A DNA stretch of 32,640 bases from Desulfovibrio sp. (GTDB taxonomy: Bacteria > Desulfobacterota > Desulfovibrionia > Desulfovibrionales > Desulfovibrionaceae): assembly GCA_031275465.1 (NCBI GenBank), contig JAISOT010000092.1, positions 1 through 32,640 of the forward strand, in the 5' to 3' direction. The notes under the pieces were generated by a model. The model made no database searches. It was not told the DNA's origin and was given only the letters and a program-made list of their open reading frames with translations. Shown in pieces: positions 1-8,551 of the stretch. A program made the position numbers and the translations under genes. The first letter of the stretch is position 1; each line of letters opens with the position of its first letter.

Positions 1-178
1 AGTTTCCATCTGTAGCCCTCCCTTGTCGGTCTGGTGGTTGTTTGGCTATGACCAAACCTAACCGACTTGGCGGGCTACTTCCATTTTTTCAAATGTGCGA
101 AAAATACCGTACGTTATCCCACGTGACGGGCCTGCGGAGGACTTACACCTCCAAGTTCGTGCGCCCTGCCGGGCGCAC
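1..178 (-). mobile_element. Group II intron, 5' end (partial, runs off the window)
   Basis: Read on the minus strand, the sequence from 178 begins GTGCGCCCGGCAGGGCGCAC. It continues with a second stem, GGAGG-TGTAA-GTCCTCC, and further paired blocks (GTCGG/CCGAC). The GTGYG start, the first GC hairpin and the following 'AACTTGGAGG..AAGTCCTCC' stem match the domain I start of bacterial group II introns such as Ll.LtrB (established knowledge). The element begins eight bases after the sat terminator stem, a typical landing place for terminator-targeting group II introns. Only about 178 bases of domain I are visible; the intron-encoded protein and 3' end would lie outside the window. It could be a full intron or only a fragment. 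Confidence 0.6.
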
Positions 179-186
179 CAAGACAG

Positions 187-211
187 AAAAGGCGCCCCAA
201 GGGCGCCTTTT
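187..211 (-). terminator. Intrinsic terminator of sat
   Basis: AAAAGGCGCC and GGCGCCTTTT form a 10-bp perfect stem around a five-base loop. On the minus strand the stem ends in CTTTTCTGTC. It lies 22 bases past the sat stop codon. The sequence is nearly symmetrical, so it could also stop transcripts coming from the left. Confidence 0.85.
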
Positions 212-233
212 CGTTCGGATGAAAACAGATGTG

Positions 234-1505
234 CTACATGCCTTTGCCGGCGGCAAAACCCTGCATTTTCACTTCAACTTTTTCAGTCAGGCCCTCGTAG
301 TACCTGCGCAGAACGGCGAGCACCTCGTCGCGCCCGAAGTGATCGGGCACTTCCTGCCCTTCGGAAAGCATCTTGCGCAGTTTGGTGCCGGAGAGGATGA
401 CGCGATCTTCCTTGGCATGCGGGCAGGTGCGCAACGAGGCCATGCCGTCGCATTTGAAGCAATAGAAGGTCCAGTCAATCTTCATGGGCTGGCAGAGCAG
501 GGCTTTGCCGGGGCTGGAGGGTCTGGGCATCACGTCGAAAATTTCCTGGGCTTCGAAAAGGCCGTAGAAATCGCCTACACCCGCATGATCGCGGCCGACA
601 AGCAGGTTGTTGATGCCGTAGTTCTGGCGGAAGGTGGCGTGAAGCAGTGCCTCGCGCGGGCCCGCGTAACGCATGTCAAGCGGATAGCCGGCCTGAATCA
701 CGTGTTCTTTGACAAAGTATTTTTCCACCAGCGTGTTGATGCACTCCATGCGCACTTCGGCGGGGATGTCGCCGGGCTTCAACGAGCCGACCAAGGAATG
801 GATGACCACGCCGTCACACACTTCAACGGCGATTTTGGCCAGATACTCATGCGATCGGTGCATGGGGTTGCGCAGTTGCAGCGCGGCGACTTTGCCCCAG
901 TTTTTGGCGTCCATTTCGGCGCGAAGCTGCGCGGGAGTCTTGTAAATGCCGGGGAATTTCTCGGGGAAGTCGCCTTCGGAGAGCACTTTCACCGGGCCTG
1001 CGATGTTGTATTCTTTCTGGGCCAGCACCATTTTGACCCCCGGGTGGTCACTGGGAGCGACTTCCCAGAATTTTTGGGAATCCGGGCCTGATCCCTTGAA
1101 GACCTTCTCGCACTCCCAATTCTTGTCCGCCTCGGTCATTTCATAAATTTCCTCCACCTTCATGGTGGCCATGACTTCGCCGTTGCGCACAAGGGCTATT
1201 TCTTCGCCAACCTTGGCAGCCTTGGCGTCCGCGGCTGAAATGTCAAGCGTTACCGGCACGGGCCAGAAGGTGCCGTCGGAAAGAAGCATTTTTTCACACA
1301 CGCTTTTCCAGTCGGCTTTGTTCATGAAGCCGTTGAGCGGCGAAAAACCGCCAATGCCCATCATTATCAGGTCGCCTCTGGCGCGGGAAGAAATTTCGAT
1401 CCGTTTCAGGCCGGCGGCCTTTTTCTTTTCGCTTTCCAGGGCGCTGCCTTCAAGCAGGCAACATACCAGACCTTTGCCTCCGTGCGGGGGGACGAGTTTG
1501 GACAT
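234..1505 (-). CDS. sat: Sulfate adenylyltransferase (ATP sulfurylase)
   Basis: ATP sulfurylase makes adenosine 5'-phosphosulfate and pyrophosphate from sulfate and ATP, the cytoplasmic activation step of dissimilatory sulfate reduction. The 423-residue protein carries the nucleotide-binding motif [11 protein letters not shown] (about 210-220) and GRDHAGVG (304-311). A Cys-rich stretch YCFKC...CPH near 348-362 resembles the metal site of bacterial Sat enzymes. The length is that of the homo-oligomeric single-domain enzyme, with no kinase extension. I chose the ATG at 1505 because GGAGG lies seven bases upstream and the 24 extra residues of the longer ORF look like leader sequence. The gene has its own likely promoter and a strong terminator, so it is probably monocistronic. 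Confidence 0.97.
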   Translation of the reverse strand: MSKLVPPHGGKGLVCCLLEGSALESEKKKAAGLKRIEISSRARGDLIMMGIGGFSPLNGFMNKADWKSVCEKMLLSDGTFWPVPVTLDISAADAKAAKVGEEIALVRNGEVMATMKVEEIYEMTEADKNWECEKVFKGSGPDSQKFWEVAPSDHPGVKMVLAQKEYNIAGPVKVLSEGDFPEKFPGIYKTPAQLRAEMDAKNWGKVAALQLRNPMHRSHEYLAKIAVEVCDGVVIHSLVGSLKPGDIPAEVRMECINTLVEKYFVKEHVIQAGYPLDMRYAGPREALLHATFRQNYGINNLLVGRDHAGVGDFYGLFEAQEIFDVMPRPSSPGKALLCQPMKIDWTFYCFKCDGMASLRTCPHAKEDRVILSGTKLRKMLSEGQEVPDHFGRDEVLAVLRRYYEGLTEKVEVKMQGFAAGKGM

Positions 1506-1594
1506 TGTGGATCCTCCATCTGTTGCATTGTTTAGGGTTGTCTTGTCGCCCGGGCCTCCAGAACGGCCCTGCGGCAAGAGTGCAGGTCACGGCT

Positions 1595-1623
1595 ATCTTG
1601 TGAATAATTGAACAAAAAGTCAA
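1595..1623 (-). promoter_or_regulatory. Likely sigma-70 promoter of sat
   Basis: On the minus strand, TTGACT (1623-1618) is followed after 17 bases by CAAGAT (1600-1595). The -35 box matches the consensus in five of six positions and the -10 box in three of six. The surroundings are AT-rich, and a roughly 80-base leader would precede sat. Predicted by eye only. Confidence 0.4.
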
Positions 1624-1645
1624 CCACCTCGGAAAATTTTTTTGA

Positions 1646-2161
1646 CTAAAACGGCACTTCGTCCATGCTTGCCGCTTCGGAAGGAAATGCGGGCCCCAAA
1701 TCCTCCTGGGGAGAACGGCCCTGCTTGTCCTGCTGGGGTTGCTGGCCTCCCCCCGCGCGTCCGCCCTGTCCGGCGGCAGCAGGGCGTGCCGGGTTTTCAT
1801 AATCCTCATCCATGCCGCGCGCGCGCGCGCCGTCATTTCTGCGATCCAGAAACAAGACGCGCTGCGCCCTTATCTCTGTGGAATACTTGTCCTGCCCGCT
1901 CTGATCCTGCCATTTGCGCGTGGTGAGGCTGCCCTCAACGTAGACGAGGCTGCCCTTGCCCAGATAGTTGGCGCAGCTCTCGGCCTGGCGCTGAAAAACA
2001 GAGACGCGATGCCATTCCGTGCGTTCAACCTTGTTGCCGTCACGGTCGGTATACGACTCGTCTGTTGCCACATTCAGGCTGGCAACGGGCGCTCCGCTCT
2101 GCGTGTAGCGCAATTCCGGGTCGCGGCCAAGGCGGCCGATGATGGTGACTTTATTCAGCAT
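1646..2161 (-). CDS. ssb: Single-stranded DNA-binding protein
   Basis: SSB coats single-stranded DNA in replication, repair and recombination. The 171-residue protein starts MLNKVTIIGRLGRDPELRYTQSG, the classic OB-fold start, and includes RTEWHRVSVF and the GSLVYVEGSL..R.WQDQSGQ..Y strand pattern (about 1-110). A Gly/Gln/Arg-rich disordered linker follows, and the protein ends in the acidic tip MDEVPF, which binds partner proteins. The ATG at 2161 is supported by GAGGAG eight bases upstream; the longer ORF adds 14 unsupported residues. It lies between a small hypothetical gene and sat, all on the minus strand. Confidence 0.96.
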   Translation of the reverse strand: MLNKVTIIGRLGRDPELRYTQSGAPVASLNVATDESYTDRDGNKVERTEWHRVSVFQRQAESCANYLGKGSLVYVEGSLTTRKWQDQSGQDKYSTEIRAQRVLFLDRRNDGARARGMDEDYENPARPAAAGQGGRAGGGQQPQQDKQGRSPQEDLGPAFPSEAASMDEVPF

Positions 2162-2262
2162 GATTGTTCTCCTCAAAGTCGAAGCAGGTTGATTATGTGG
2201 CATCCATGATGGTTGACGATCGGATGACTCGTCGGCGACGTCCGGCTTTTTGCAATGTCCCG

Positions 2263-2604
2263 TCAGCAGGCTACAATGGCGCTTTCCATGCGGTCAAGCA
2301 CATTCTCAAGTTCGTCGCTCAGAATATTGGCCCGCCTGGGCCGCCAGTCGGCCAGGGCGTTTTCAATGGCCTTCCCGAGAGCCGCGGCCTTGCGAATGTC
2401 ATCGCCAATGGCCGTTTTTCTGGCTTCGGGCCATCCCATAAACCTGAGCCCCTCATCAAGCGCCCGGACCATTTCCAGGACGCCGCGTTTTTCATGCTTT
2501 ATGGGAACGCTGAAAGCAAGCTCCGTGAGATCCGGCCAGAATTTTTCCAAAAGGTCCTCGTTCCAGGTGACGGCACTTACACGAATCTGCAGCGCTTTTC
2601 CCAT
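2263..2604 (-). CDS. Hypothetical protein, 113 aa
   Basis: I do not recognise the family. The protein is mixed alpha/beta in appearance: a beta-like start (KALQIRVSAVTW), a central ERALDEGLRFM-like helix region and a helical C-terminus ending in an EDELENVLDRMESAIVAC-like segment. It has no signal peptide and no membrane segment. The ATG at 2604 has AGGA about seven bases upstream and is preferred to the in-frame GTG at 2610. It sits 54 bases downstream of the biotin-attachment-like gene on the same strand and could be the last gene of that operon. It is probably real, because the frame is open and a ribosome site is present. Confidence 0.65.
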   Translation of the reverse strand: MGKALQIRVSAVTWNEDLLEKFWPDLTELAFSVPIKHEKRGVLEMVRALDEGLRFMGWPEARKTAIGDDIRKAAALGKAIENALADWRPRRANILSDELENVLDRMESAIVAC

Positions 2605-2658
2605 AAACACATCCTGGCAGGTTTTCCAACTGCGATGAGCGGCATCCCGTCGGCAATA

Positions 2659-3306
2659 TTATGTTTCTGTCCATTCCGTCTGCACGCGCATGACTAAATT
2701 CTGAATGATGTGCAGATGATCTTGGGGGCAGATGCCGACAAGAGGGGAACCCGCATCCAGATTTTTGTTGTATTTGAAATACACCTCGTAAATGACGCCG
2801 TCAGGGCCGGTATAGTTCAGAGGAACTTCACGTTTCATGCGCGACATGATGAAAAGCTCCATGCCGTTGTGCACTGTGACGGAGCGCGCGTCCGAAGCGC
2901 GAATTTTTTTGTCCGCCTCGGGGGTGAAGTAGTATTTTGCCCGTTCCGGGGCGGGGAAAAGATACAGGGTCTTCTGCAGAATGATTCGCTGTACCTCATC
3001 CCGCGTGAGCATGTGGCGCAGCACCACAAGCGGGGTGCCGGCCTCAACGAAATGTCCGTCCAGTTCTCTGTGAACCTGGCATATTTCGCCATTTTCCGGC
3101 GCGCAGACCGGTTTTGGATTGCACTCGCGCTCCAGCGTGCAGAGTTTGGTGCCCGGCGTTTCCTTCCATCGGCCTTGCGGACCGTGCACGCGAGCGCCGA
3201 TTTCGACTCCCGCAAAGGCAATTTTGCCGGTATGCGGCGCGGCGACAATAATTTCCCGGTAAGGAGAAGACTTGATCTCGTCAAGCAATTTTGAAATATT
3301 AAACAT
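2659..3306 (-). CDS. Biotin/lipoyl attachment-like protein lacking the modified lysine
   Basis: The first 100 residues align by eye with a biotin carboxyl carrier domain: a 'TPGTKLCTLE...PKPVCAPENGEICQV...DGHFVEAGTPLVVL' pattern (about 50-97) matches the usual 'GDxLCxIEAMKMxNxIxAPxxGxVxxVxxxxGxxVxxGxPLxxI'. Where the carrier has EAMKM, this protein reads ERECN (59-63), so the biotinylated Lys is replaced by Cys. The C-terminal half (about 100-215) is of unknown type. The gene lies seven bases after the AccA-AccD fusion gene and is surely cotranscribed with it. It could be a structural subunit, or a carrier that has lost biotinylation. The family resemblance is clear, but the function is open. 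Confidence 0.75.
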   Translation of the reverse strand: MFNISKLLDEIKSSPYREIIVAAPHTGKIAFAGVEIGARVHGPQGRWKETPGTKLCTLERECNPKPVCAPENGEICQVHRELDGHFVEAGTPLVVLRHMLTRDEVQRIILQKTLYLFPAPERAKYYFTPEADKKIRASDARSVTVHNGMELFIMSRMKREVPLNYTGPDGVIYEVYFKYNKNLDAGSPLVGICPQDHLHIIQNLVMRVQTEWTET

Positions 3307-3313
3307 AGTCAGG

Positions 3314-5563
3314 CTACCTGTAATACAGGTTGCGTCCGCCGATGGTCAGCAGGGCTTGTTTGATGTTTGCCCGTATCTGGCGCCTGTCCCATATGCCCTG
3401 GATGTGCCCGCGCGAAAGCGCGCGGTAGGAACGATGGTATTTGGGAGGAATGTCCATACCGGTAGTTTCCTTTATGACGCCGGGGCCTGCGAAGCCGATG
3501 TTGGAAGAGCGCACGGCAAACTGATACGGCGAGCAACCGAGAAAGCTTGCCACAGGACCGGCGAAGGAATTGGTATCATACAGAACCATGTAGAGCCCCC
3601 CTGCCTCAATATAGCGGCGTACGGCCACCGTGCAGCGGGGCATCTGTATGACGCCGTGAGTTCCCTCCTGTATGCGGATGCCGGCTGTCCCGTGTACGTA
3701 GGCCAGGAACGGATAACGTTTTTTGGCGGCTCTTGCCGCGGCTTCCACGAATTTGTAACCCTCCGCAGCCCCTACGGAACCTCCCCGAAATGTGCCCATA
3801 AGCATGGCCACAACCATTTTTATGTTGTCAATGCGGGCTTCAAAGGTCATACAGCCGCTTTTTGCGCCCGTCTTTTCCTTGGCCCGGGCCACCAGTTCGG
3901 AAAAACCGGGAAAGCCAAGCGGGTTGCCGGCCTCAATCTCACTGTTGAACTCAAATACCGAGCCCGCGTCAAAAACATTGTTGACGTACCATTCCGGCTC
4001 CATGGGGAAATGGTAGCCGCAATGACTGCATACCCCGGCGAATTCGGCAAAAAGATCCGGCCCCCAGAGGTCAAGGCAGCCGTATGATTCGCTGTTGGGG
4101 CACGTCAGGGTTCGGTCGATTTTGTAACGCGGCGAGATGTAGTTCCACCTGTGGCTGCGGCCGTCCTCCTTCCATGAGGAAAGTGCCGTCAGCTCTCTGG
4201 CCTTGTTGTCCGTGCGGCTGGGCAGGCGGCGGCTGAGCTTGCGCCAAGGGGCGAGCAGGCGATATTTGAGCATGTCGATTTCATTGTTGATTTCTTCCAT
4301 GAGGGTGCTGATTTGACGCTGATGCTTGTGGTAGAAGTCGTATTTGACAATGACCCAAGGTTTGGAAATCCAGTCAAAAAAGGCGGTTGCCGTTTTCGTT
4401 ACAAAGGGGCGCCTGTCACGGGCGGCCTGACGCGAAAGGCGCAGAAATTTTTGTTGCCGCCGGCGGACCAGGCGCGCTTTTGCCGCAGCGGAAAGGCCCC
4501 AGCGGATATAAAGGTTGTCAATATCGCTTTCAGGGCTGCGGTGGCGGGCGAGGGCAAGGCCGCGCAAGACCGGTATCTTTCTGGTGGAAATGACGACTTC
4601 GTCCGTGGCGCGGATAACCTCCTGGCGCAGGGAGCGGAAAAAGTCAAAATGCCAGGGACGCGCGCCGAGCGGTGGTTCCTGGACAATTCGGTCAATATAA
4701 CCGAATTTCAGATTGTCCTCGGCCAGAATGTTAAGATTTGCCGCGCAGTGCTCAATGAGTTCCGGAGTGGCGCGCTCCCCGTTTTTGAGCCTTCCTTCGA
4801 TGGCTGCGGCTCCTTCGGGCGAAATGACGGAATAATAACCGTGAGAGAGCATCAGGCGCCTGTCCGCAAGGCCTATGGCTTCAGCCCCGCCTGAACCTCC
4901 TTCAGAAATCACGACTACGACCGGCACACGCAATCCCGCCATATTGTAAATATTTCTGGCTATTTGTTGTGCCGCTCCCGGATAGTCTTCAATGGGATAA
5001 GAACCCGGAGTGAATATATAGGCATGGATGGGAATGCCCTCTGTTTCCGCCACGCTCATATACTGAAGCGCTTTGGCATTGCCCCAGGGTTTGACGGAAC
5101 CGCCGTTGCGGTATTCCGCGCCGTGCCCCTTTTCCTGTCCGATGACCATGACGGATTGCATGTAGGTTTTTTTGCCGCGGCGACGGGTAATTATCGCGCG
5201 GGCGATGAGCATGCTCGGATCGAGGCTGTGCTCGTCCTGCCCGCCCACTTCCGTAAAATTGTCGTAGACGTTTTCCAGAATGTCGCGCAGGCAGACGCGC
5301 TGCGGATGACGCACAACACGCACGCGATCCATGGGCGTCAGTGTTTTTTCGAGACGCCGCTCCACGTAGGCGACAAGATCCTCCACAGTGGAAAGTTCAG
5401 CATATACGTCCTCACAGTTGCCGGATCGCACGCGCACGGCGAACGCCGTCAGCTTCTCTTCAAGCAGGGCAGCGCTGTCTCCGTGTTTGCCGGCAAAAAT
5501 ATCAGTCAGATAGATGAGTCTTTCGCGCAGGTTTTGCAGGTATTTTTCAATATTGTTGTCCAT
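3314..5563 (-). CDS. Acyl-CoA carboxylase carboxyltransferase, AccA-AccD-type fusion
   Basis: This 749-residue protein joins both halves of an acetyl-CoA carboxylase carboxyltransferase. Residues of about 70-330 are AccA-like (RVCLRDILENV, GQEKGHGAEYRNGG, VVVISEGGSGGAEAIG, SVISPEGAAAI). A basic helical linker of about 100 residues follows. The C-terminal part from about 480 is AccD-like, with a zinc-ribbon-like Cys set and the crotonase-fold pattern GTFRGGSVGAAEGYKFVEAA, GTAGIRIQEGTHG and IGFAGPGVI. The first Cys pair is spaced C-x7-C instead of the usual C-x2-C. It would move carboxyl from biotin to an acyl-CoA in the cytoplasm. It lies 57 bases after the biotin carboxylase gene and seven before the carrier-like gene. 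The substrate is not determined. Confidence 0.88.
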   Translation of the reverse strand: MDNNIEKYLQNLRERLIYLTDIFAGKHGDSAALLEEKLTAFAVRVRSGNCEDVYAELSTVEDLVAYVERRLEKTLTPMDRVRVVRHPQRVCLRDILENVYDNFTEVGGQDEHSLDPSMLIARAIITRRRGKKTYMQSVMVIGQEKGHGAEYRNGGSVKPWGNAKALQYMSVAETEGIPIHAYIFTPGSYPIEDYPGAAQQIARNIYNMAGLRVPVVVVISEGGSGGAEAIGLADRRLMLSHGYYSVISPEGAAAIEGRLKNGERATPELIEHCAANLNILAEDNLKFGYIDRIVQEPPLGARPWHFDFFRSLRQEVIRATDEVVISTRKIPVLRGLALARHRSPESDIDNLYIRWGLSAAAKARLVRRRQQKFLRLSRQAARDRRPFVTKTATAFFDWISKPWVIVKYDFYHKHQRQISTLMEEINNEIDMLKYRLLAPWRKLSRRLPSRTDNKARELTALSSWKEDGRSHRWNYISPRYKIDRTLTCPNSESYGCLDLWGPDLFAEFAGVCSHCGYHFPMEPEWYVNNVFDAGSVFEFNSEIEAGNPLGFPGFSELVARAKEKTGAKSGCMTFEARIDNIKMVVAMLMGTFRGGSVGAAEGYKFVEAAARAAKKRYPFLAYVHGTAGIRIQEGTHGVIQMPRCTVAVRRYIEAGGLYMVLYDTNSFAGPVASFLGCSPYQFAVRSSNIGFAGPGVIKETTGMDIPPKYHRSYRALSRGHIQGIWDRRQIRANIKQALLTIGGRNLYYR

Positions 5564-5620
5564 GGGCTGTCTTTGGATATTCCGGGATATGTTATCGCAC
5601 GGTCATGACTGTAAAGAAGG

Positions 5621-7060
5621 CTAGAAACACAGGATACGCCCGGTGTTGTCTTTCAGAAAGGCCACATTGGACTTCAGGGGTTCGCCGGCGCTGTCTCTGC
5701 CTGTCAGGCGCAGGGAGTTGAGGAAGACCGCGCCGCGTTCCCTGGCTTCCTGAATGTCCTTGCCGTAGATAATGGCCAAAGCCAGATTGGGGTCAAATTC
5801 TGTGGGGATCTCATAGGGCAGCCTGTCCGGAACATGGGTCAGCATGGTCAGCCAGGGGGCGTCTTTCCAGGAGAAGCCCTCAATCCGCCCGACCCAGGGA
5901 GTGAAATTGTTTTCAGGATCTTCGGCTATCAGGCGATATTCAATGCTTACCCCTTCAAAGCCGATGTCTTCCTGCCTGTAGCCGAGAGGTTCCCCGAGCC
6001 CGGTGCGTATTTGTTCGGCAATGAGGTCAACCCCCCCCTGGCCGCGTATCTGGGCGATGCGCGCGGAGACGCCGTTTTCCACCTGAATGCGCGTGTTGAC
6101 TTCCATAAGGTAGGGGTTCCCTTTGCGCGTGACAATCCATTCCCAGGTGCCGACGTTGTCGTATCCCACGGTACGGGCCATTTTCAGGGAGTAGGCGACA
6201 ATATCGTCAAGCACCCTCCGGGCGTCGAAAGAATATTCCAGGGCTTCCGGCACGAAACCCGGCGCGACCTCAATGCGTTTTTGCAGGCCGGTTGACTGAA
6301 TGGAGCAATTGCGGGTGCCGAAATGCACGGGATTCATTCTCGTTCTGTCCGAGACGATCTGGACTTCCAAGTGATTGAAATTCATGACTCTCTGCTCAAT
6401 GAGAACGCCCTCGTCCTTGAACTGCCTGAGGGCATAATTGCGTATGCGGCGGTAAACGGAGCGGAACTGGTCCGGGTCGTACACCTCTTCGATGCCCATG
6501 CCGCCGCCGCCCGCGGAAGCCTTGACGAGCACGAGGGGGTGGCTGATTCCCTGTTGTTCCTGAAACTCAAAAATGGTCTTGGCGATGCGCTCGGCTTCCA
6601 TTTCGTCATAAATGGGCCTGTCCGAGCCGGGCACTGTGGGGACGCCGAGACTGCGGGCCAGACGTTTGGTGTTGATTTTGTCGCCCAGCTCGCGAATGAT
6701 TTTCCAGGACGGGCCGATAAAAATCATTTTGCGGTCGCGTTTTGTGACGCGGCGGGCAAAGCGAAAATCTTCCGCAAAAAAGCCGTAGCCGGGATGCACG
6801 GCCGTGCAGCCGGCTTCGTCGGCCACCGACATCAGCTCGTTGGCGTCATGATAGGAGGAAACGCGAAAGAGGCTTTTTGCGCCGCCTTCCCCGCGGGCCG
6901 CGGACACATGACCGGAAGCGGCGTCTTCAGCGGTGTATACGGCGGCGAAGGGAATGCCGAGTCTCCCGCATGCGCCCATGATGCGCATGGCGATTTCACC
7001 GCGGTTGGCCACAAGAATTTTATGATTGCGCAAGATGCCGTCTGGCTGTGCGTCGCTCAA
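5621..7060 (-). CDS. Biotin carboxylase-like ATP-grasp protein
   Basis: The 479-residue protein has the biotin carboxylase layout. The N-terminal domain reads KILVANRGEIAMRIM and HPGYGFFAEDFRFA, the ATP-grasp starts at GDKINTK, and the glycine-rich loop is KASAGGGGMG. The active-site strand is EVNTRIQVEN, followed by the C-terminal domain. The catalytic Glu, Asn and Arg of this strand are kept. Positions that are nearly invariant elsewhere differ: QVEN in place of QVEH, LQK in place of HQK, and GTRNCS in place of ERDCS. The family forms carboxybiotin from ATP and bicarbonate. It is the first gene of the carboxylase trio and lies 126 bases after the oxidoreductase operon. It may be a divergent acetyl-CoA, propionyl-CoA or pyruvate carboxylase subunit. 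Confidence 0.88.
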   Translation of the reverse strand: MSDAQPDGILRNHKILVANRGEIAMRIMGACGRLGIPFAAVYTAEDAASGHVSAARGEGGAKSLFRVSSYHDANELMSVADEAGCTAVHPGYGFFAEDFRFARRVTKRDRKMIFIGPSWKIIRELGDKINTKRLARSLGVPTVPGSDRPIYDEMEAERIAKTIFEFQEQQGISHPLVLVKASAGGGGMGIEEVYDPDQFRSVYRRIRNYALRQFKDEGVLIEQRVMNFNHLEVQIVSDRTRMNPVHFGTRNCSIQSTGLQKRIEVAPGFVPEALEYSFDARRVLDDIVAYSLKMARTVGYDNVGTWEWIVTRKGNPYLMEVNTRIQVENGVSARIAQIRGQGGVDLIAEQIRTGLGEPLGYRQEDIGFEGVSIEYRLIAEDPENNFTPWVGRIEGFSWKDAPWLTMLTHVPDRLPYEIPTEFDPNLALAIIYGKDIQEARERGAVFLNSLRLTGRDSAGEPLKSNVAFLKDNTGRILCF

Positions 7061-7186
7061 AGGCTTTTCCTGTTCAGGGCTTTCGTGTCATGCGCTTCCG
7101 TCGCCGCTGGCGTTCCGGCGCTTCCGTCCTGTTATCACGGCGGCCGATATTATGCAAACGCCACAGGAAGCTCAATCAGCGCATGA

Positions 7187-7726
7187 TCACGCGAAGTCGT
7201 ATCCCGCCTCCAGGGCGGCGGCATTGACCGGTATCAGCCCGGCATGGCGCGCGCTTACCACGCGGCGCAGGGCGTCCTGCACCGCCTGGAGAGGCAGCGC
7301 CTCCGTGGCTCTGAGCCAGGCCCCCAGGGCCACCATGTTTGCCAGTTTTACGTTGCCGAGCTTGTGCGCCATGTCGTTGGCCGGGATGTAAACGGTGCGT
7401 ATCGCCGTATCCACCAGATCTTCGGCAATCAGGGAGGCGTTGACGATCTGCGCGCCGTTCTTGCACAGACGCGGCTGGAATTTGGCGAGCGAAGGCTCGT
7501 TGAGCACAATGGTGGACAGCGGTTCGCGCACCAGGGGCGAGCCTATGGGCAGATTGTCCAGCACCACGGTGCAGTTGGCCGTTCCGCCGCGCATCTCCGC
7601 CCCGTAGACGGGAATGAAGGTCACATTGAAGCCTTGCTCCATGCCGGCCTGGGCCAGCAGGTTGCCGATGAGCATGACCCCCTGCCCGCCGAAGCCGGCC
7701 ATGATAACATCCTGATATCCGGGCAT
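7187..7726 (-). CDS. 2-oxoacid:ferredoxin oxidoreductase, gamma subunit (KorC/VorA-type)
   Basis: This 179-residue protein is the gamma subunit of a coenzyme A-dependent 2-oxoacid:ferredoxin oxidoreductase. It has the glycine-rich start IMAGFGGQGVMLIGNLLAQAG and the EMRGGTANC motif typical of the family. The ATG at 7726 has AAGGAG seven bases upstream, so I prefer it to the GTG at 7732. It starts two bases after the beta-subunit stop codon, which implies translational coupling. It is the last gene of a four-gene operon (ferredoxin, alpha, beta, gamma). The substrate could be 2-oxoisovalerate or 2-oxoglutarate; the sequence alone does not decide. Confidence 0.9.
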   Translation of the reverse strand: MPGYQDVIMAGFGGQGVMLIGNLLAQAGMEQGFNVTFIPVYGAEMRGGTANCTVVLDNLPIGSPLVREPLSTIVLNEPSLAKFQPRLCKNGAQIVNASLIAEDLVDTAIRTVYIPANDMAHKLGNVKLANMVALGAWLRATEALPLQAVQDALRRVVSARHAGLIPVNAAALEAGYDFA

Positions 7727-7728
7727 TG

Positions 7729-8508
7729 TCACTCTCCTTCCACATCCCTGAACACGCCCAGGGGAAAAACGGGGATCATGTCCGTCGCTATGCGCTTGTT
7801 GGCCGCCACAGGATCCATATGCCAGTTGGTCGGACAGCCGGAGAGCAGTTCCACAAAGCCGAAGCCCAGGCCGGCGATCTGCACGTCAAAAGCCCGGCGA
7901 ACGGCTTTTTTCGCCGCCTTTACGTGTTTTACCGAGTCCAGGGCGCAACGGGCCGCATAGGCCACTCCCTGCAACTGGGCCATGATTTCCGCGAGGCGTA
8001 TGGGGCCGCCCTCACTATGGAAGTTTCTGCCCTGCAGGGTAGTGGTGGTTTTTTGTCCGACAAGGGTGGTGGGCGCCATCTGGCCGCCGGTCATGCCGTA
8101 AACGGTGTTGTTGATAAAAACGGCCGTGATCTTTTCGCCCCTGTTGGCCGCATGCAGGGATTCGGCGGTGCCGATGGCCGCCATGTCCCCGTCGCCCTGA
8201 TAGGTGAAGACCACAGCCTCCGGCCGCGCGCGGCGCACGCCGGTGGCCACGGCGCAGGCCCGGCCGTGGGGGGCTTCCAGACAGTCCACGTTAAAATAGT
8301 CATAGGCGAAGGCGGCGCACCCCACAGAGGTCACAAGGATGGCCTTGTCCGCCGCGCCGAGCTCGTGCAGCACTTCGCTTACCAGCCGATGGGCGATGCC
8401 GTGATGACAGCCCGGGCAATAGTGGGTGACGCGCTCGCTGAGCACGGGATTTATGTCAAAAACCGGCTTTTCGGCTCCTTGCGGGCGAAGATTCTTTGCG
8501 GATGCCAT
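7729..8508 (-). CDS. 2-oxoacid:ferredoxin oxidoreductase, beta subunit (TPP-binding, KorB-type)
   Basis: The 259-residue beta subunit binds thiamine pyrophosphate and an Fe-S cluster. The TPP site is seen as TYQGDGDMAAIG followed by INNTVYGMTGGQMAPTT. Cluster cysteines are in HYCPGCHHG, TSVGCA and LSGCPTNW. The enzyme oxidatively decarboxylates a 2-oxoacid to its acyl-CoA, passing electrons to ferredoxin. I chose the ATG at 8508 because GAGGAA lies seven bases upstream and homologues usually start close to the 'PVLSERVTHYCPGC' segment; the longer ORF overlaps the alpha-subunit gene. It follows the alpha gene by 43 bases. Confidence 0.93.
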   Translation of the reverse strand: MASAKNLRPQGAEKPVFDINPVLSERVTHYCPGCHHGIAHRLVSEVLHELGAADKAILVTSVGCAAFAYDYFNVDCLEAPHGRACAVATGVRRARPEAVVFTYQGDGDMAAIGTAESLHAANRGEKITAVFINNTVYGMTGGQMAPTTLVGQKTTTTLQGRNFHSEGGPIRLAEIMAQLQGVAYAARCALDSVKHVKAAKKAVRRAFDVQIAGLGFGFVELLSGCPTNWHMDPVAANKRIATDMIPVFPLGVFRDVEGE

Positions 8509-8551
8509 GACTGTTTCCTCTGATTTTTCGGCGGACAGCGCCGGAACAAAG

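Noticed and set aside
161-180. Hairpin ending in CACCA, like a tRNA 3' end
   Set aside because: No anticodon or T-arm can be folded upstream on the plus strand; read on the minus strand it is the start of a group II intron.
42-1091. Plus-strand ORF of 349 aa
   Set aside because: It is the antisense shadow of sat plus the group II intron end; no ribosome site or family resemblance.
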